In this document: positions 8,170-16,908 of the stretch, one piece after another
Layout: every line of letters starts with the position of its first letter
Numbering within the stretch: position 1 is the first letter of the stretch
Assembly (NCBI GenBank): GCA_016223045.1
Contig: JACRPT010000111.1
Location: forward strand, 1 to 41,143
DNA: 41,143 nucleotides
From: Candidatus Eiseniibacteriota bacterium
GTDB lineage: Bacteria; Eisenbacteria; RBG-16-71-46
Direction of reading: 5' to 3'
Notes under the pieces: generated by a model
What the model was told of the DNA's origin: nothing
Databases searched by the model: none
What the model saw: only the letters and a program-made list of their open reading frames with translations
Position numbers and translations under genes: made by a program

Positions 8170-10255
8170 TCACTTCACCACGCTCACCCGCGCGGTCTCG
8201 CTTGCGCCGTCCTGCGTGATCCGCAGGAAGTAGGCGCCGGGCTTGAGCGCAGCCGTGGACCCGAGGTCCACGGTGTGCGTGCCGGGGCCTTCGTCCACCG
8301 GGACCGAGCGTACGCGGCGGCCGGCGAGATCGAGCAGGTCGAGCGTCGCCGTGCTCCAGCCGGGGAGCGTGAGCCACACCGTGAGGCTCGCCAGTGCCGG
8401 GTTGGGGCGCGTGCCGTGCAGGACGAGCGCGGGCGGCGGCGGCACGGTGAGCGAGGTCTCGCCCCCGATCACGATGACGTCGCCGAGGAGGTAGCTCAGC
8501 CGGTAGTCGTAGCGGCGGCCCGGGAGCACGCCCGCGTCCTCGAACACGATCAGGCCGCGCGCGTCGGCGACCGCGTCCCCGGCGTCGGCCCAATCCCGGC
8601 CCGCTCCGCGCCGCTGGATGGTCGCGATCGTCACCACGCTGCCGGGATCGTGCCAGGTGAGCCGCACGCGCCCGACCTCGAGCTGGGTGCGCACCACCGA
8701 GAGCACCGCCGGCACGCGCGCATCGCCGAGGATGTGCTGGGCATAGATGTCGTAGCGGTTGGCGCCGTCCGGGATGTTGTCGCGCCCGTCCGACCAGGCG
8801 ACCACCGCGCCGCCCCCGCCATCGGGCGCCACCGTCGTCTCGCCCTGCCAGCCCGGCGCCTCGCACAGGACCAGGCCCTGAGCGGGCCATCCCGGCGCCG
8901 CGGCCCCTGCGCCGGTGACGCGCAGGGCGTACGCGTGCGCCGCGGAGTCACCCTGCCATTCGCTCCAGGTGATGATGGCGCCGCCCCCCGTGTCCGGGAC
9001 GGCCGACGCACCGGCCTGATACCCGGCGCTCGAGGTGATGGGAATACCGTCCGCCGCCCACGCGACCGTGCCGCCCGCGGTCACGCGCTGCATGAAGATC
9101 TGGCCGCGGTGGTCGCGGTAGTCCTGCCACACCGCGATCACGCCGGACCCACCTCCGGTGGGTGCCCCGCCGTCGGGCACGAGACCGGCGTGGTACTGCG
9201 CCTCGGGCGCGGTGCACGCCGCCACGCCCGCGCCGCTCCAGCCCGGCGCGAGCGCGCCCGAGCCGGTGACGTGCTGCACGTAGAGATTCGAGGCCTCGGT
9301 GTAGAACCCGCTCATGTCGTTCCAGGTGAGGAACGCGCCGCCCCCGCCGTCCGCGAGGAGCCGCGGATAGAGCTGCTGCGTCGTGCCGGTCGAGACGCGC
9401 GCGCCATCCGCGGCCCAGCCCGGAGCGATGGCCCCCGCCGCGGTGACGCGTTGCGCGTAGATGTCGAAGTCGGTGCCGCGCCGGTCGTGCCAGGCGACGA
9501 TGGCGCCGGACCCCGACCCGGCTTCGCCGGGTGCCCCGACCCGCGCTGGGCGCGGGTACCCCGGTGCCCCGCCGTCGCTCACGATGTCGGGGAATCCCTT
9601 CTCGCCGGGCGTGGTGCAGACCGCGAGCCCGTTCGCCGGCCAGCCGGCGGCGACCGCGCCCGCGCCGGTGAGGCGCTGCACGTAGATGTCGATCCCGGCG
9701 CGCCCGTCCTCCCAGGTCACGTGGACCCCGCCCGCTCCGTCGGGAGCGACGCGCGGATGGAGCTGGAGCCCCGGCGAGGCCGCGATGTCGGCCCCGTTCA
9801 CCGGCCATCCAGGCGCGATCGTCCCGCCCGCGGCGAGGTGCTGGACGAAGACCTTCGGCAGGCCGTTCGGCGTGCTCGCGTTCTCGCGCATGTCTTCCCA
9901 CGCGATGAATGCGCCGCCCCCGCCGTCGGGTGCGAGCGCGGGATCGAGCTGGCTCCCGATCGCGGTGCACACCGGCACGCCGTCCGCGGGCCAGCCGGGT
10001 GCGATGCGGCCGCCGAGCAGGATGCGCTGCGCGTGGAGGTCGGTAGTGGCCGTCCCGGGGGTCATCGTCTCCCACACGACGATGACACCGCCCCCGCCGT
10101 CCGCGATGCTCACCGGGTGGAGCTTCACGGGGGGCGCGGGAGAGCGGCACGCCGCAGGCGGTCCAGGTGGTGTCGAGCAGAGCACGCGCGTCGCACGCGG
10201 CAGCACCGGCCAGCAGCGCGGCGAGCGCGAGCTGGAGGGAGAGATGTCGCGGCAT
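8170..10255 (-). CDS. Second secreted repeat protein, frameshifted after the signal peptide
   Basis: Paralogue of the convergent gene: units with D-G-G-G-G, W-x-D-x-R and Q-R-V/H-V-T-G-A-G-A-x-A-P-G-W, then a C-terminal domain with R-P-N-P, L-D-L-L-D-L-A-G-R-R-V and P-G-A-Y-F-L-R-I, again FlgD-Ig-like. The best start is ATG at 10255 (AGGAGG upstream), giving the signal peptide L-S-L-Q-L-A-L-A-A-L-L-A-G-A. That frame leaves the repeat frame at a C6 run (G6 on the plus strand, 10129-10134). With five Cs the protein would read straight through R-A-P-V-K-L-H-P-V. As sequenced, the long frame (8170-10206) has no signal peptide. It carries in-frame family-1 elements at 9143-9168 and 9506-9570. Confidence 0.75.
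9143..9168 (-). repeat. Family-1 palindromic element, in frame
   Basis: Exact reverse complement of the copy at 6809-6834, and therefore in the same sense orientation relative to its own gene. It encodes G-A-P-T-G-G-G-S-G within a repeat unit of the secreted protein. Confidence 0.75.
9506..9570 (-). repeat. Family-1 compound element (two hairpins), in frame
   Basis: Two adjacent hairpins, ACCCGGC-TTC-GCCGGGT and ACCCGCGC-TGG-GCGCGGGT, each linked to a GTGCCCC or GTACCCC tail as in the other copies. On the coding strand it adds about 20 residues (G-A-P-G-Y-P-R-P-A-R-V-G-A-P-G-E-A-G-S-G) between D-G and A-I-V-A-W. Confidence 0.65.
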
Positions 10256-10299
10256 GCATCCTCCTGGGTGGGTTCGCGTGGGAAGCGACTCGCGGAATC

Positions 10300-11577
10300 C
10301 TACACCAGACCGGACCGCCCGAGCGCGCTGCGGGCTTCGATTCGCACCTCCTCCGACCGGTCGGAGGCCGCGGCGCGCTCGAGTGCCGCACGGACCTGCG
10401 GCCCCGCGGACGCCTCGCCCTTCCGCCCGATCTCGCCCAGCGCCCACGCCGCGTGCGCGCGCACCAGCGCGTCCGACGCGGAGGCGAGCACCGCTGCCAG
10501 CGCGGACGCCGACGCCGCATCCCCGCGATTGCCGAGCGCCACGCACACGTTGCGCAGGAAGCCGTCGCGCCGCGCCCGGCGGATCGGGCTCCCGGCGAAG
10601 AGCGCGCCGAAGCCGTCCTGGTCGAGCGACAGGAACCGCTCGAGCGTCCAGCCTTCGAGCGCGCGCGCGTGGAGCCGGGCCTCGCGCGCCGGCGGGGCGA
10701 AGCGGTTCCACGGGCACACCTCCTGGCACACGTCGCAGCCGAACACCCAGTCGCCGATGAGCGGCCGCAGCTCGACCGGGATCGGGCCGCGGTGCTCGAT
10801 CGTGAGGTAGGAGATGCACCGGCGCGCGTCCACCTGGTACGGCGCGACGATGGCGCCGGTCGGGCAGGCGTCGAGGCAGCGCGTGCAGGTGCTGCAGTGC
10901 CCGTGCGCGGTCGTGAAGGCCGGCTCGAGCCCGTGGTCCGCGGGCGCCGGCGGTGAGCGGTCAGGCTCCGGCGCGAGATTCGGGAGCGCGGTGGGCGAGC
11001 GGCCGGGCTCCGAGGTGTGTTCTCCACCCATCGCCTGCGGCCGGTCGGGTTCCAGCGCCCGATCCACCAGCACTTCGCCCAGCAGGAAGTACGAGCCGCG
11101 CTCTTGCGCGAGCAGCCCCGCGTGCTTCCCGGTCCAGCCGAGCCCGGCGCGCTCCGCCCACGCGCGCTCGAGGATCGCACCGGTGTCCGAGTACCACAGC
11201 GCGCGCGCGCCGGGCAGCGCCTCGCTCTCGATGAAGCGCTGGAACGCGCCGAGCCGTTCGTGCATCACGCGGTGGTAGTCCTCGCCGCCGGCGTAGCGGG
11301 CGATGCGCCCGAGACGCGCGTCGCGCGCCGGGTCGCGCGCGGGCTCGTGGCCGAGCGCCACGCACACCACCGAGCGCACGCCCGCGAGGATGCGCGCGGG
11401 ATCGACGCGGCGCGCGCGGTTGCGCTCGCTCGCGAGCCAGGACATGCCGCCGTGGCGGCCGGCGGCGAGCCAGGCCTCGAAGCGCGCGGCCGCCGCGAGC
11501 GGCTCGACCGCGGCGATGCCGACCCCATCGAAGCCCAGTTCGAGCGCTTTCGCGCGGATGAGTTCGGCCGGCGTCAT
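10300..11577 (-). CDS. queG: Epoxyqueuosine reductase QueG
   Basis: 425 aa. Reduces epoxyqueuosine to queuosine in tRNA using a cobalamin cofactor and two [4Fe-4S] clusters. Recognised by G-G-M-S-W-L near residue 43, A-R-Y-A-G-G-E-D-Y-H, Y-S-D-T-G, the cluster block C-S-T-C-T-R-C-L-D-A-C-P-T-G-A, D-A-R-R-C-I-S-Y-L-T-I-E and C-D-V-C-Q-E-V-C-P-W, then C-terminal HEAT-like repeats. Start ATG 11577. An insert of about 45 residues precedes the first cysteine block and is made of a repeated E-P-D/G-R-S-P phrase (nt about 10925-11065), absent from ordinary QueG. No other queuosine gene is nearby. Confidence 0.92.
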   Translation of the reverse strand: MTPAELIRAKALELGFDGVGIAAVEPLAAAARFEAWLAAGRHGGMSWLASERNRARRVDPARILAGVRSVVCVALGHEPARDPARDARLGRIARYAGGEDYHRVMHERLGAFQRFIESEALPGARALWYSDTGAILERAWAERAGLGWTGKHAGLLAQERGSYFLLGEVLVDRALEPDRPQAMGGEHTSEPGRSPTALPNLAPEPDRSPPAPADHGLEPAFTTAHGHCSTCTRCLDACPTGAIVAPYQVDARRCISYLTIEHRGPIPVELRPLIGDWVFGCDVCQEVCPWNRFAPPAREARLHARALEGWTLERFLSLDQDGFGALFAGSPIRRARRDGFLRNVCVALGNRGDAASASALAAVLASASDALVRAHAAWALGEIGRKGEASAGPQVRAALERAAASDRSEEVRIEARSALGRSGLV

Positions 11578-11599
11578 GTGCCGCGGCCTGTCCCGCTAG

Positions 11600-11751
11600 G
11601 CCGTGTCCGAGAACTCGCCGATGGCTGGGCCCGGCCCCACCTTCGGTGGGTGCCCCGGCGGGTGCCCACGCGGTCGGAGGCACCGCTGCCCGAAGGGCGG
11701 TGGTCCCGCTCGCCCGCCACGCCTTGCCCTCGATGAGTTCTCAGACACGGC
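11600..11751. mobile_element. Candidate MITE with 17-bp terminal inverted repeats
   Basis: GCCGTGTCCGAGAACTC (11600-11616) and GAGTTCTCAGACACGGC (11735-11751) are inverted repeats with one mismatch, enclosing 118 bp with no gene. The interior includes a family-1 palindrome. The right end touches the stop codon of the DUF6600-like gene; the left end is 23 bp from the queG start. No clear target duplication is visible. The size and structure fit a miniature inverted-repeat transposable element, but an operator or bidirectional terminator cannot be excluded. Confidence 0.5.
11631..11667 (+). repeat. Family-1 palindromic element inside the candidate MITE
   Basis: CCCACC-TTC-GGTGGG core followed by TGCCCCGG and a second partial GGGTGCCC. 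This is an intergenic copy, so the family is not confined to genes. Confidence 0.65.
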
Positions 11752-12707
11752 TACTTCGTGCTGTCGGCCGGGGCGCTCTTGCCGGCCGGCGGCTCGCGCT
11801 TCGGCGCGGGCCTGGAGGGCGCCGGGCCCACGGGGCGGATGACGGGCAGCGTTGCGGGCGCGGGGCTCTTCGTCGCCGCGAGCGCGCGGGCCGCGCGCGC
11901 GGCTTCCTCGGCCGCCCTGCGCGTCTGCTCGATCAGGTCGGGCGGCCTGGCCGGCTCCCTCGCGCCGATGCCGGGCGCGGGCTCGCGCGGCGCGCGCAGG
12001 CCCGGAGGGGAAGGCGGCACGACATCCTCGATCTTCACCCGGCTGAGCGGTCCCGCGGCGCGCTCGATCAGTCCGAGCTCGGGTCCGCGGTTGAACCTCA
12101 CGCCGTCGCGCTCGGCGAGATTTTCGATCGGCTTCGGCGCACCCAGCCGCTCGGCGAGCTGGGGCGCGGTGCGCACGCGGGTCTTGAGGTCGGTGGCCGG
12201 CAGCTCGCCCATCGGCACCCACACGAATGGGCCGCCCGGGATCGCGCCCGGCGCCGAGCCGGGCGCCAGGCGCGGCGCCCAGCCGATGTAGTCGTCGGTG
12301 TACTCCCACGACACCCACGCCGGCGCCCACTCGATGCCCGGGATCCACACCCAGCCCTGGAAGCGGTCGAAGAGCCACTGGCCGTAGTGGTAGGTCGCCC
12401 AGCCGAACGGCTCGGCGGAGATCCACACCCAGCCGTAGACGTCGCTGGGCACCCAGAAGCCGTCCTGGTACGGACGGAATACGAGCGGGTTCACCACCGG
12501 GCGGAACACGTAGCCGTACGGCTCGATGAGGATCCAGTCGCCGTAGTCCCCGAGCGCGTCGTAGAACAGCCGGTACTCGGGCCGCAGCCCGGCGCGCGCG
12601 GCGGGCTCGGATTCGCGCAGGGGCGTCAGGCCGACGCCCGCGGCGCAGGAGAGCTGGAGGGCGGCCAGGGCGGCCGCCGCCCCGAGGAGCAGTCTGCGAT
12701 TCCGCAT
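11751..12707 (-). CDS. DUF6600-like envelope protein
   Basis: 318 aa with an N-terminal signal sequence (R-R-L-L-L-G-A-A-A-A-L) ending near C21 in Q-L-S-C-A, possibly a lipoprotein though the lipobox is imperfect. The body is rich in Trp/Tyr/Gly: F-Y-D-A-L-G-D-Y-G-D-W, W-V-P-S-D-V-Y-G-W-V-W-I, E-P-F-G-W-A-T-Y-H-Y-G-Q-W and G-W-A-P-R, as in DUF6600 / FecR-associated proteins. The C-terminal third is Ala/Pro-rich and likely disordered. A TAATAC box ends 4 nt before the ATG, so the mRNA may be leaderless. Function unknown; cell-surface location is inferred. Confidence 0.7.
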   Translation of the reverse strand: MRNRRLLLGAAAALAALQLSCAAGVGLTPLRESEPAARAGLRPEYRLFYDALGDYGDWILIEPYGYVFRPVVNPLVFRPYQDGFWVPSDVYGWVWISAEPFGWATYHYGQWLFDRFQGWVWIPGIEWAPAWVSWEYTDDYIGWAPRLAPGSAPGAIPGGPFVWVPMGELPATDLKTRVRTAPQLAERLGAPKPIENLAERDGVRFNRGPELGLIERAAGPLSRVKIEDVVPPSPPGLRAPREPAPGIGAREPARPPDLIEQTRRAAEEAARAARALAATKSPAPATLPVIRPVGPAPSRPAPKREPPAGKSAPADSTK

Positions 12708-12741
12708 GTTCGTATTACCCCCGCGCGACGGACCAGGTTCG

Positions 12742-14415
12742 CTACAGCCTCTTGTAGTCCGGCCCGCCGCCGCCTTCGGGCGTGACCCAGGTGATGATCT
12801 GGTACGGGTCGGAGATGTCGCAGGTCTTGCAGTGCACGCAATTGGACGCGTTGATCTGGAGCTTGAGCCCGCCGCTTTCGGCCGGGACCATCTCGTACAC
12901 GCTCGCCGGGCAGAAGTGCTGGCAGGGGTTGCCGTACTCCTCGCGGCACCGGGTGGCGCAGACGTTCGTGTCGGCCACGTGCAGGTGCACGGGCTCGTTC
13001 TCGTCGTGCTTGGTCCCCGAGAGATAGACGTCGGCGAGCTTGTCGAAGGTGAGCGTGCCGTCGGCCTTCGGCGGCGCCGGCTTGCCGTTCGGGTGCGCGT
13101 CGTGGAGCTTCCGCATGCGCTCGTGCCCGGGCCGGCTGTGGAGCCGGTCGCCGAACAGGTCGCGGCCGCCCAGCATCATCTGGGACCCGGTGTGCAGCAT
13201 CCCGGCGACGAGCCCGCCGTCGAAGCCCTGGTGGAAGTTGCGGACCTGCTTCAGCTCCGCGACGGCCCACGAGTCGTGGACCCGGCGCTCGTAGCCGGCC
13301 AGCCGCTCCTGCGAGAAGTCGCCGGCGACCAGGCACTCGAACAACGTATCGGCGGCGAGCATGCCCGACTTGATGGCGAGGTGGATGCCCTTGAGCCGCG
13401 CGCCGTTCATGAACCCGCCCGAGTCGCCGCACAGCAGCAGCCCGTCGGCGGCGAGCCGCGGCATCGCCCAGTAGCCGCCCTCGGGGATGGCCTTGGCGCC
13501 GTAGGCGACGGGCTTCCCGCCTTCGAGCAGCGCGCGCACCAGCGGGTGGGTCTTGAAGCGCTGCAGGTTCCCGTGCGGGTCGGTGACGGGATCGCGGTAG
13601 TCGAGGCCGGTGACGAAGCCGACCGCCCAGTGCGAGTCGTCCATGCCGTAGAGGAACCCGCCGCCGAAGGTCTCGCCCGGGAGCGGGAATCCCATGGTGT
13701 GGATGACGCGCCCCTTCCCGGCGCGCCCTGGCGGCAGCTCCCAGATCTCCTTCACGCCGGCCGCATAGACCTGCGGGTTCCGGCCTTCCGTGAGCCCGAG
13801 CTGCTGCTCGAGCACCTTCGCGAGCGTGCCGCGCGGGCCCTCGCACAGCACGGTGGCCTTCGCGCGGCAGTCGGCGCCGGGCTGGTAGGTGGGCTTCTGC
13901 GCGCCGCTCCGGTCCACGCCCTTGTCGCCGGTGCGCACGCCCGCCAGGCGGCCGTCCTCGACGAGCGGGCTCGCGGCCGGCGTCTCGGTCACGACCAGCA
14001 CGCCCTTCTCCTCGGCGATGCCCGCCATCCACGCGACCAGGTCGCCGAGCGAGAGGATGACGTTGCCGTGGTTCGCGAGCATCGGCGGCGCGAACGGCAG
14101 CCGGAACCGCCCGCGCTCCGTGAGGAAGTAGACGTCGTCCCCGGTGACCTCGCTGGCGATGGGGCAGCCGCGCTCGCGCCAGTCCGGCATCAGCTCGGCG
14201 ATGCCGCGCGGGTCCATGACCGCGCCCGAGATGCCGTGCGCGCCCACGTGCTTCGCCTTCTCGAGCACCGCGATCGTGATCTCGCCGAGCGGGTTCCCCG
14301 CGCCGCCCGCGGCGCCGTGCCGCTCGATCAGGTTCGCGAGATGGATGGCGCCGGCGAGGCCCGCCGGGCCGGCGCCCACGAACTGCACGTCGAACTCGAG
14401 GACCTCACGCTCCAT
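12742..14415 (-). CDS. Electron-transfer flavoprotein:ubiquinone oxidoreductase (ETF-QO)
   Basis: 557 aa. Passes electrons from reduced ETF to the quinone pool at the inner membrane face. The FAD Rossmann motif is G14-A-G-P-A-G; G-A-H-G-I-S-G-A-V and L-L-C-G-D-S-G-G-F are family motifs. The C-terminal [4Fe-4S] domain has C-x-H-F-C-P-A-S-V-Y-E preceded by a Cys, and N-C-V-H-C-K-T-C-D-I. The gene lies 35 bp downstream of trxB on the same strand and may share its transcript. No etfA or etfB is in the window. Confidence 0.93.
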   Translation of the reverse strand: MEREVLEFDVQFVGAGPAGLAGAIHLANLIERHGAAGGAGNPLGEITIAVLEKAKHVGAHGISGAVMDPRGIAELMPDWRERGCPIASEVTGDDVYFLTERGRFRLPFAPPMLANHGNVILSLGDLVAWMAGIAEEKGVLVVTETPAASPLVEDGRLAGVRTGDKGVDRSGAQKPTYQPGADCRAKATVLCEGPRGTLAKVLEQQLGLTEGRNPQVYAAGVKEIWELPPGRAGKGRVIHTMGFPLPGETFGGGFLYGMDDSHWAVGFVTGLDYRDPVTDPHGNLQRFKTHPLVRALLEGGKPVAYGAKAIPEGGYWAMPRLAADGLLLCGDSGGFMNGARLKGIHLAIKSGMLAADTLFECLVAGDFSQERLAGYERRVHDSWAVAELKQVRNFHQGFDGGLVAGMLHTGSQMMLGGRDLFGDRLHSRPGHERMRKLHDAHPNGKPAPPKADGTLTFDKLADVYLSGTKHDENEPVHLHVADTNVCATRCREEYGNPCQHFCPASVYEMVPAESGGLKLQINASNCVHCKTCDISDPYQIITWVTPEGGGGPDYKRL

Positions 14416-14450
14416 CCGATGCCTCTCGCGCGGCGCCCGGGCCGCGAAGT

Positions 14451-15452
14451 CTAGGCCGGCTTCACCACCGGCGCGCCCGGCGCGGCCGGCGTCTCCTCCT
14501 GGTGCGGCTGCGCCTCGAGCCAGCGCTCGGCCTCGATGGCCGCCATGCAGCCGGTGCCGGCGGCGGTCACGGCCTGCCGGTAGGTCGGGTCGGCCACGTC
14601 GCCGGCCGCGAACACGCCGGGGACGCGCGTGCGCGTCGTGCCCGGCTCCACCAGCACGTAGCCGCGCTCGTCCGTCGGGAGCTGGCCTTCGAGGAACTTC
14701 GTGTTCGGCCGGTGGCCGATCGCGATGAAGATCCCGTCAATGGCCTGCTCGGTGACCGCGCCGGTCTTCAGGTCGCGCAGCTTGGCACCGGTGACCTTGC
14801 GCGGCTCGTCCTGCCCCAGCACCTCGGCGATCTCGCTGTCCCAGGCGAAGCGGATCTTCGGGTTCTTGAAGGCGCGCTCCTGCATGATCTTCGAGGCCCG
14901 CAGCGCGTCGCGCCGGTGGACCACGACGACTTCGGTGCAGAAACGCGTCAGGTAGCTCGCTTCCTCCATCGCGGTGTCGCCGCCGCCCACCACCATGACG
15001 CGCTTCCCGCGGAAGAAGAAGCCGTCGCAGGTGGCGCACGCCGAGACGCCGAAGCCCATGAACTTCTGTTCGCTCGGGATACCGAGCAGCCGGGCCGACG
15101 CCCCGGTCGCCACGATCACGCTGCGCGCGCGGTAGGAGGCGCCGTTGTCGGCGACGATGGCGAACGGGCGCGCGGCGAAGTCCACGCGCTCGACCAGGGC
15201 CTGGACCATCTCGGTGCCGAAGCGCGCGGCCTGGTCGCGGAAGCGCTCCATCAGCTCGGGACCCAGGATCGGCTCGACGAAGCCGGGGTAGTTCTCGACC
15301 TCGGTGGTGATGGTGAGCTGCCCGCCCGGCTGTGGCCCGGCGATCAGCAGGGGCTGGAGGTTGGCGCGGGCGGCGTAGAGCGCGGCGGTGTAGCCGGCGG
15401 GGCCGGAGCCCAGGATCACGATGTCGACAACGCGGGACAAGGAGTTCTCCAT
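14451..15452 (-). CDS. trxB: Thioredoxin reductase
   Basis: 333 aa from ATG 15452. NADPH-dependent flavoprotein that reduces thioredoxin. FAD motif G15-S-G-P-A-G-Y-T-A, redox pair C139-A-T-C142 in S-A-C-A-T-C-D-G-F-F, NADPH motif G-G-G-D-T-A-M-E-E-A and C-terminal F-A-A-G-D-V-A-D. The longer frame to 15521 was rejected because its extra residues are not conserved and the TAGAAT box would lie inside it. A C-terminal tail of about 20 Ala/Pro-rich residues follows the usual end. Confidence 0.93.
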   Translation of the reverse strand: MENSLSRVVDIVILGSGPAGYTAALYAARANLQPLLIAGPQPGGQLTITTEVENYPGFVEPILGPELMERFRDQAARFGTEMVQALVERVDFAARPFAIVADNGASYRARSVIVATGASARLLGIPSEQKFMGFGVSACATCDGFFFRGKRVMVVGGGDTAMEEASYLTRFCTEVVVVHRRDALRASKIMQERAFKNPKIRFAWDSEIAEVLGQDEPRKVTGAKLRDLKTGAVTEQAIDGIFIAIGHRPNTKFLEGQLPTDERGYVLVEPGTTRTRVPGVFAAGDVADPTYRQAVTAAGTGCMAAIEAERWLEAQPHQEETPAAPGAPVVKPA

Positions 15453-15477
15453 GGATGAGGTCGCCACGAGCGGCCGG

Positions 15478-15506
15478 ATTCTAGCAGGCCGCGCGCAAAC
15501 TTCCAC
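15478..15506 (-). promoter_or_regulatory. Weak promoter candidate for trxB
   Basis: -10 TAGAAT (15483-15478), 25 nt before the ATG, with GTGGAA at 17-bp spacing as a poor -35. Confidence 0.4.
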
Positions 15507-15540
15507 CGGGCGGAGCGCCACCGGTCACAGCACTCGCGTC

Positions 15541-15690
15541 GGGGAAGGAGCGCGACGGAGGCGCCCGCCCGACACCGGCACTCGCGGTCGGCGGCGGGCG
15601 GCAAGGCTTTTCGCTTCGAAGCAGCGAAAGGAGCTTGCCGTCGCAAGCAACCGCCGCGGGGGAAGGAGCGCGACGACGGCACCCGCCCGG
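15541..15690 (+). repeat. Family-2 hairpin repeat, copy A, with an adjoining fragment
   Basis: From CACCGGCACTCGCGG (about 15573) to GGGGGAAGGAGCGCGAC (about 15674), with an inner hairpin GGCAAG...CTTGCC (15600-15639) whose arms continue as TTTTCGC / GCGAAA. A second GGGGAAGGAGCGCGAC fragment at 15541 shows a truncated neighbour copy. It lies upstream of the ferredoxin gene and points in the same direction. Confidence 0.8.
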
Positions 15691-15758
15691 CGTGAGTTCA
15701 CGACAGTGAGATGCGCGAAGGCGGCGTGAGGATGCGCCGCGACCCGAGTGCGCGCGTC

Positions 15759-15787
15759 TTGCGTTTTCGCGAATCGGGTCATAGACT
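15759..15787 (+). promoter_or_regulatory. Promoter of the ferredoxin gene
   Basis: -35 TTGCGT (15759-15764), exactly 17 bp, -10 TAGACT (15782-15787). The leader to the ATG is about 80 nt. Best-formed housekeeping-type promoter in the left half of the window. Confidence 0.65.
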
Positions 15788-15873
15788 GCCGCCTCTTTCC
15801 AAGCACATTCCGTGCGGCGCGGCACTCGTTCCTCGGGGCGGGTCCGGCCGCATCCAGCCGGTTGGAGGCGTTC

Positions 15874-16113
15874 ATGCCGTTCATCATCGCCGAGCCCTGC
15901 ATCGGGGTGAAGGACAAGTCGTGCGTCGAGGTCTGCCCGGTCAACTGCATCTACGAGGGCGAGGACCAGTACTACATCCACCCCGACGAGTGCATCGACT
16001 GCCAGGCGTGCGAGGCGGCGTGCCCGGTGCAGGCGATCTTCCCCGACAACGGCGTGCCCGAGAAATGGAAGCCGTACATCGCGAAGAACCGCGAGTTCTT
16101 CGAGAAGAAATAG
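15874..16113 (+). CDS. Ferredoxin, 7Fe/8Fe bacterial type
   Basis: 79 aa, small soluble electron carrier. Cysteines C9, C17, C21, C25 and C40, C43, C46, C50 form the two-cluster pattern; the wide C9-x7-C17 spacing and the C-x3-C-P-V-N-C-I block are those of the seven-iron ([3Fe-4S][4Fe-4S]) FdxA-like group. GGAGG (15864-15868) precedes the ATG. Function in a specific pathway cannot be read from its neighbours. Confidence 0.92.
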   Translation: MPFIIAEPCIGVKDKSCVEVCPVNCIYEGEDQYYIHPDECIDCQACEAACPVQAIFPDNGVPEKWKPYIAKNREFFEKK

Positions 16114-16208
16114 TCGCGGCCGGGCACCCGCCCGCGCGGGAACCCGGCGCGCACACCCGAGGCGGCGCGACCCGGCGTCGCCTCCGCCGTCTCCCGAGGA
16201 GGAGCCCC

Positions 16209-16778
16209 GTGACCGAGCAGACCCTCCCGAGCCGCGAACAGGCGCTCGCGCTGATCCACGAGTGGATCGCGAACCCCAACCTGCGCAAGCACTGCTACGC
16301 GGTGGAAGCCGCGATGCGCCGCTACGCGCGCGAGCTGGGCGGCGACGAGGAGCGCTGGGGTCTCACCGGGCTCGTCCACGACTTCGACTGGGAGCGCCAC
16401 CCCGACGCCGAGCGCCATCCGGTGCAGGGCGTGGCGTTCCTGCGCCAGAACGGCTGGCCCGAGGACATCCTGCGCGCGGTGCTGGGCCATGCCAGCTACA
16501 CCGGCGTGCCGCGCGACACGCCGATGGCGCGGGCGCTGTTCGCGGTGGATGAGCTGTGCGGCCTGCTGGTGGCGTGCGCGCTGGTGACGCCGGAGAAGTC
16601 GCTCGACCAGGTCGAGGTGGCGTCGGTCAGGAAGAAGATGAAGCGCGCCGATTTCGCGCGGAACGTGAACCGCGAGGACATCGTGAACGGCGCCGCCGAG
16701 CTGGGCGTGGACCTCGACGCCCACATCGCCGCCACGCTCGAAGCGCTGCGCGGCATCAAGGGCGAGCTGGGGCTCTGA
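16209..16778 (+). CDS. HD-domain protein (putative phosphohydrolase)
   Basis: 189 aa. H28 in N-L-R-K-H-C-Y-A-V-E, H57-D58 in G-L-V-H-D-F-D, and the following H-P-D and H-P-V-Q-G give the metal-binding pattern of HD hydrolases; G-H-A-S-Y-T-G-V-P-R-D-T-P is typical of the small HDIG subgroup. GTG start at 16209 is preceded by GAGGAGGAG. It lies 95 bp after the ferredoxin gene. The substrate is unknown. Confidence 0.85.
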   Translation: MTEQTLPSREQALALIHEWIANPNLRKHCYAVEAAMRRYARELGGDEERWGLTGLVHDFDWERHPDAERHPVQGVAFLRQNGWPEDILRAVLGHASYTGVPRDTPMARALFAVDELCGLLVACALVTPEKSLDQVEVASVRKKMKRADFARNVNREDIVNGAAELGVDLDAHIAATLEALRGIKGELGL

Positions 16779-16908
16779 CGACCGCGCGCCGGCGCAGGTC
16801 CGCACCGCGCCGGCTCGACCCGCGCGCCGGCACGCGCCCGGCCGTACCACGCGCCGCGAGCGTCACGCCGACTCGATGTCGGCGCATGCCGGGCACGCGC
16901 GGAGCCAG

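Noticed and set aside
11600-11751. Intrinsic terminator for the DUF6600-like or queG gene
   Set aside because: The inverted repeats are more than 110 bp apart and have no U-run; a MITE-like element fits better.
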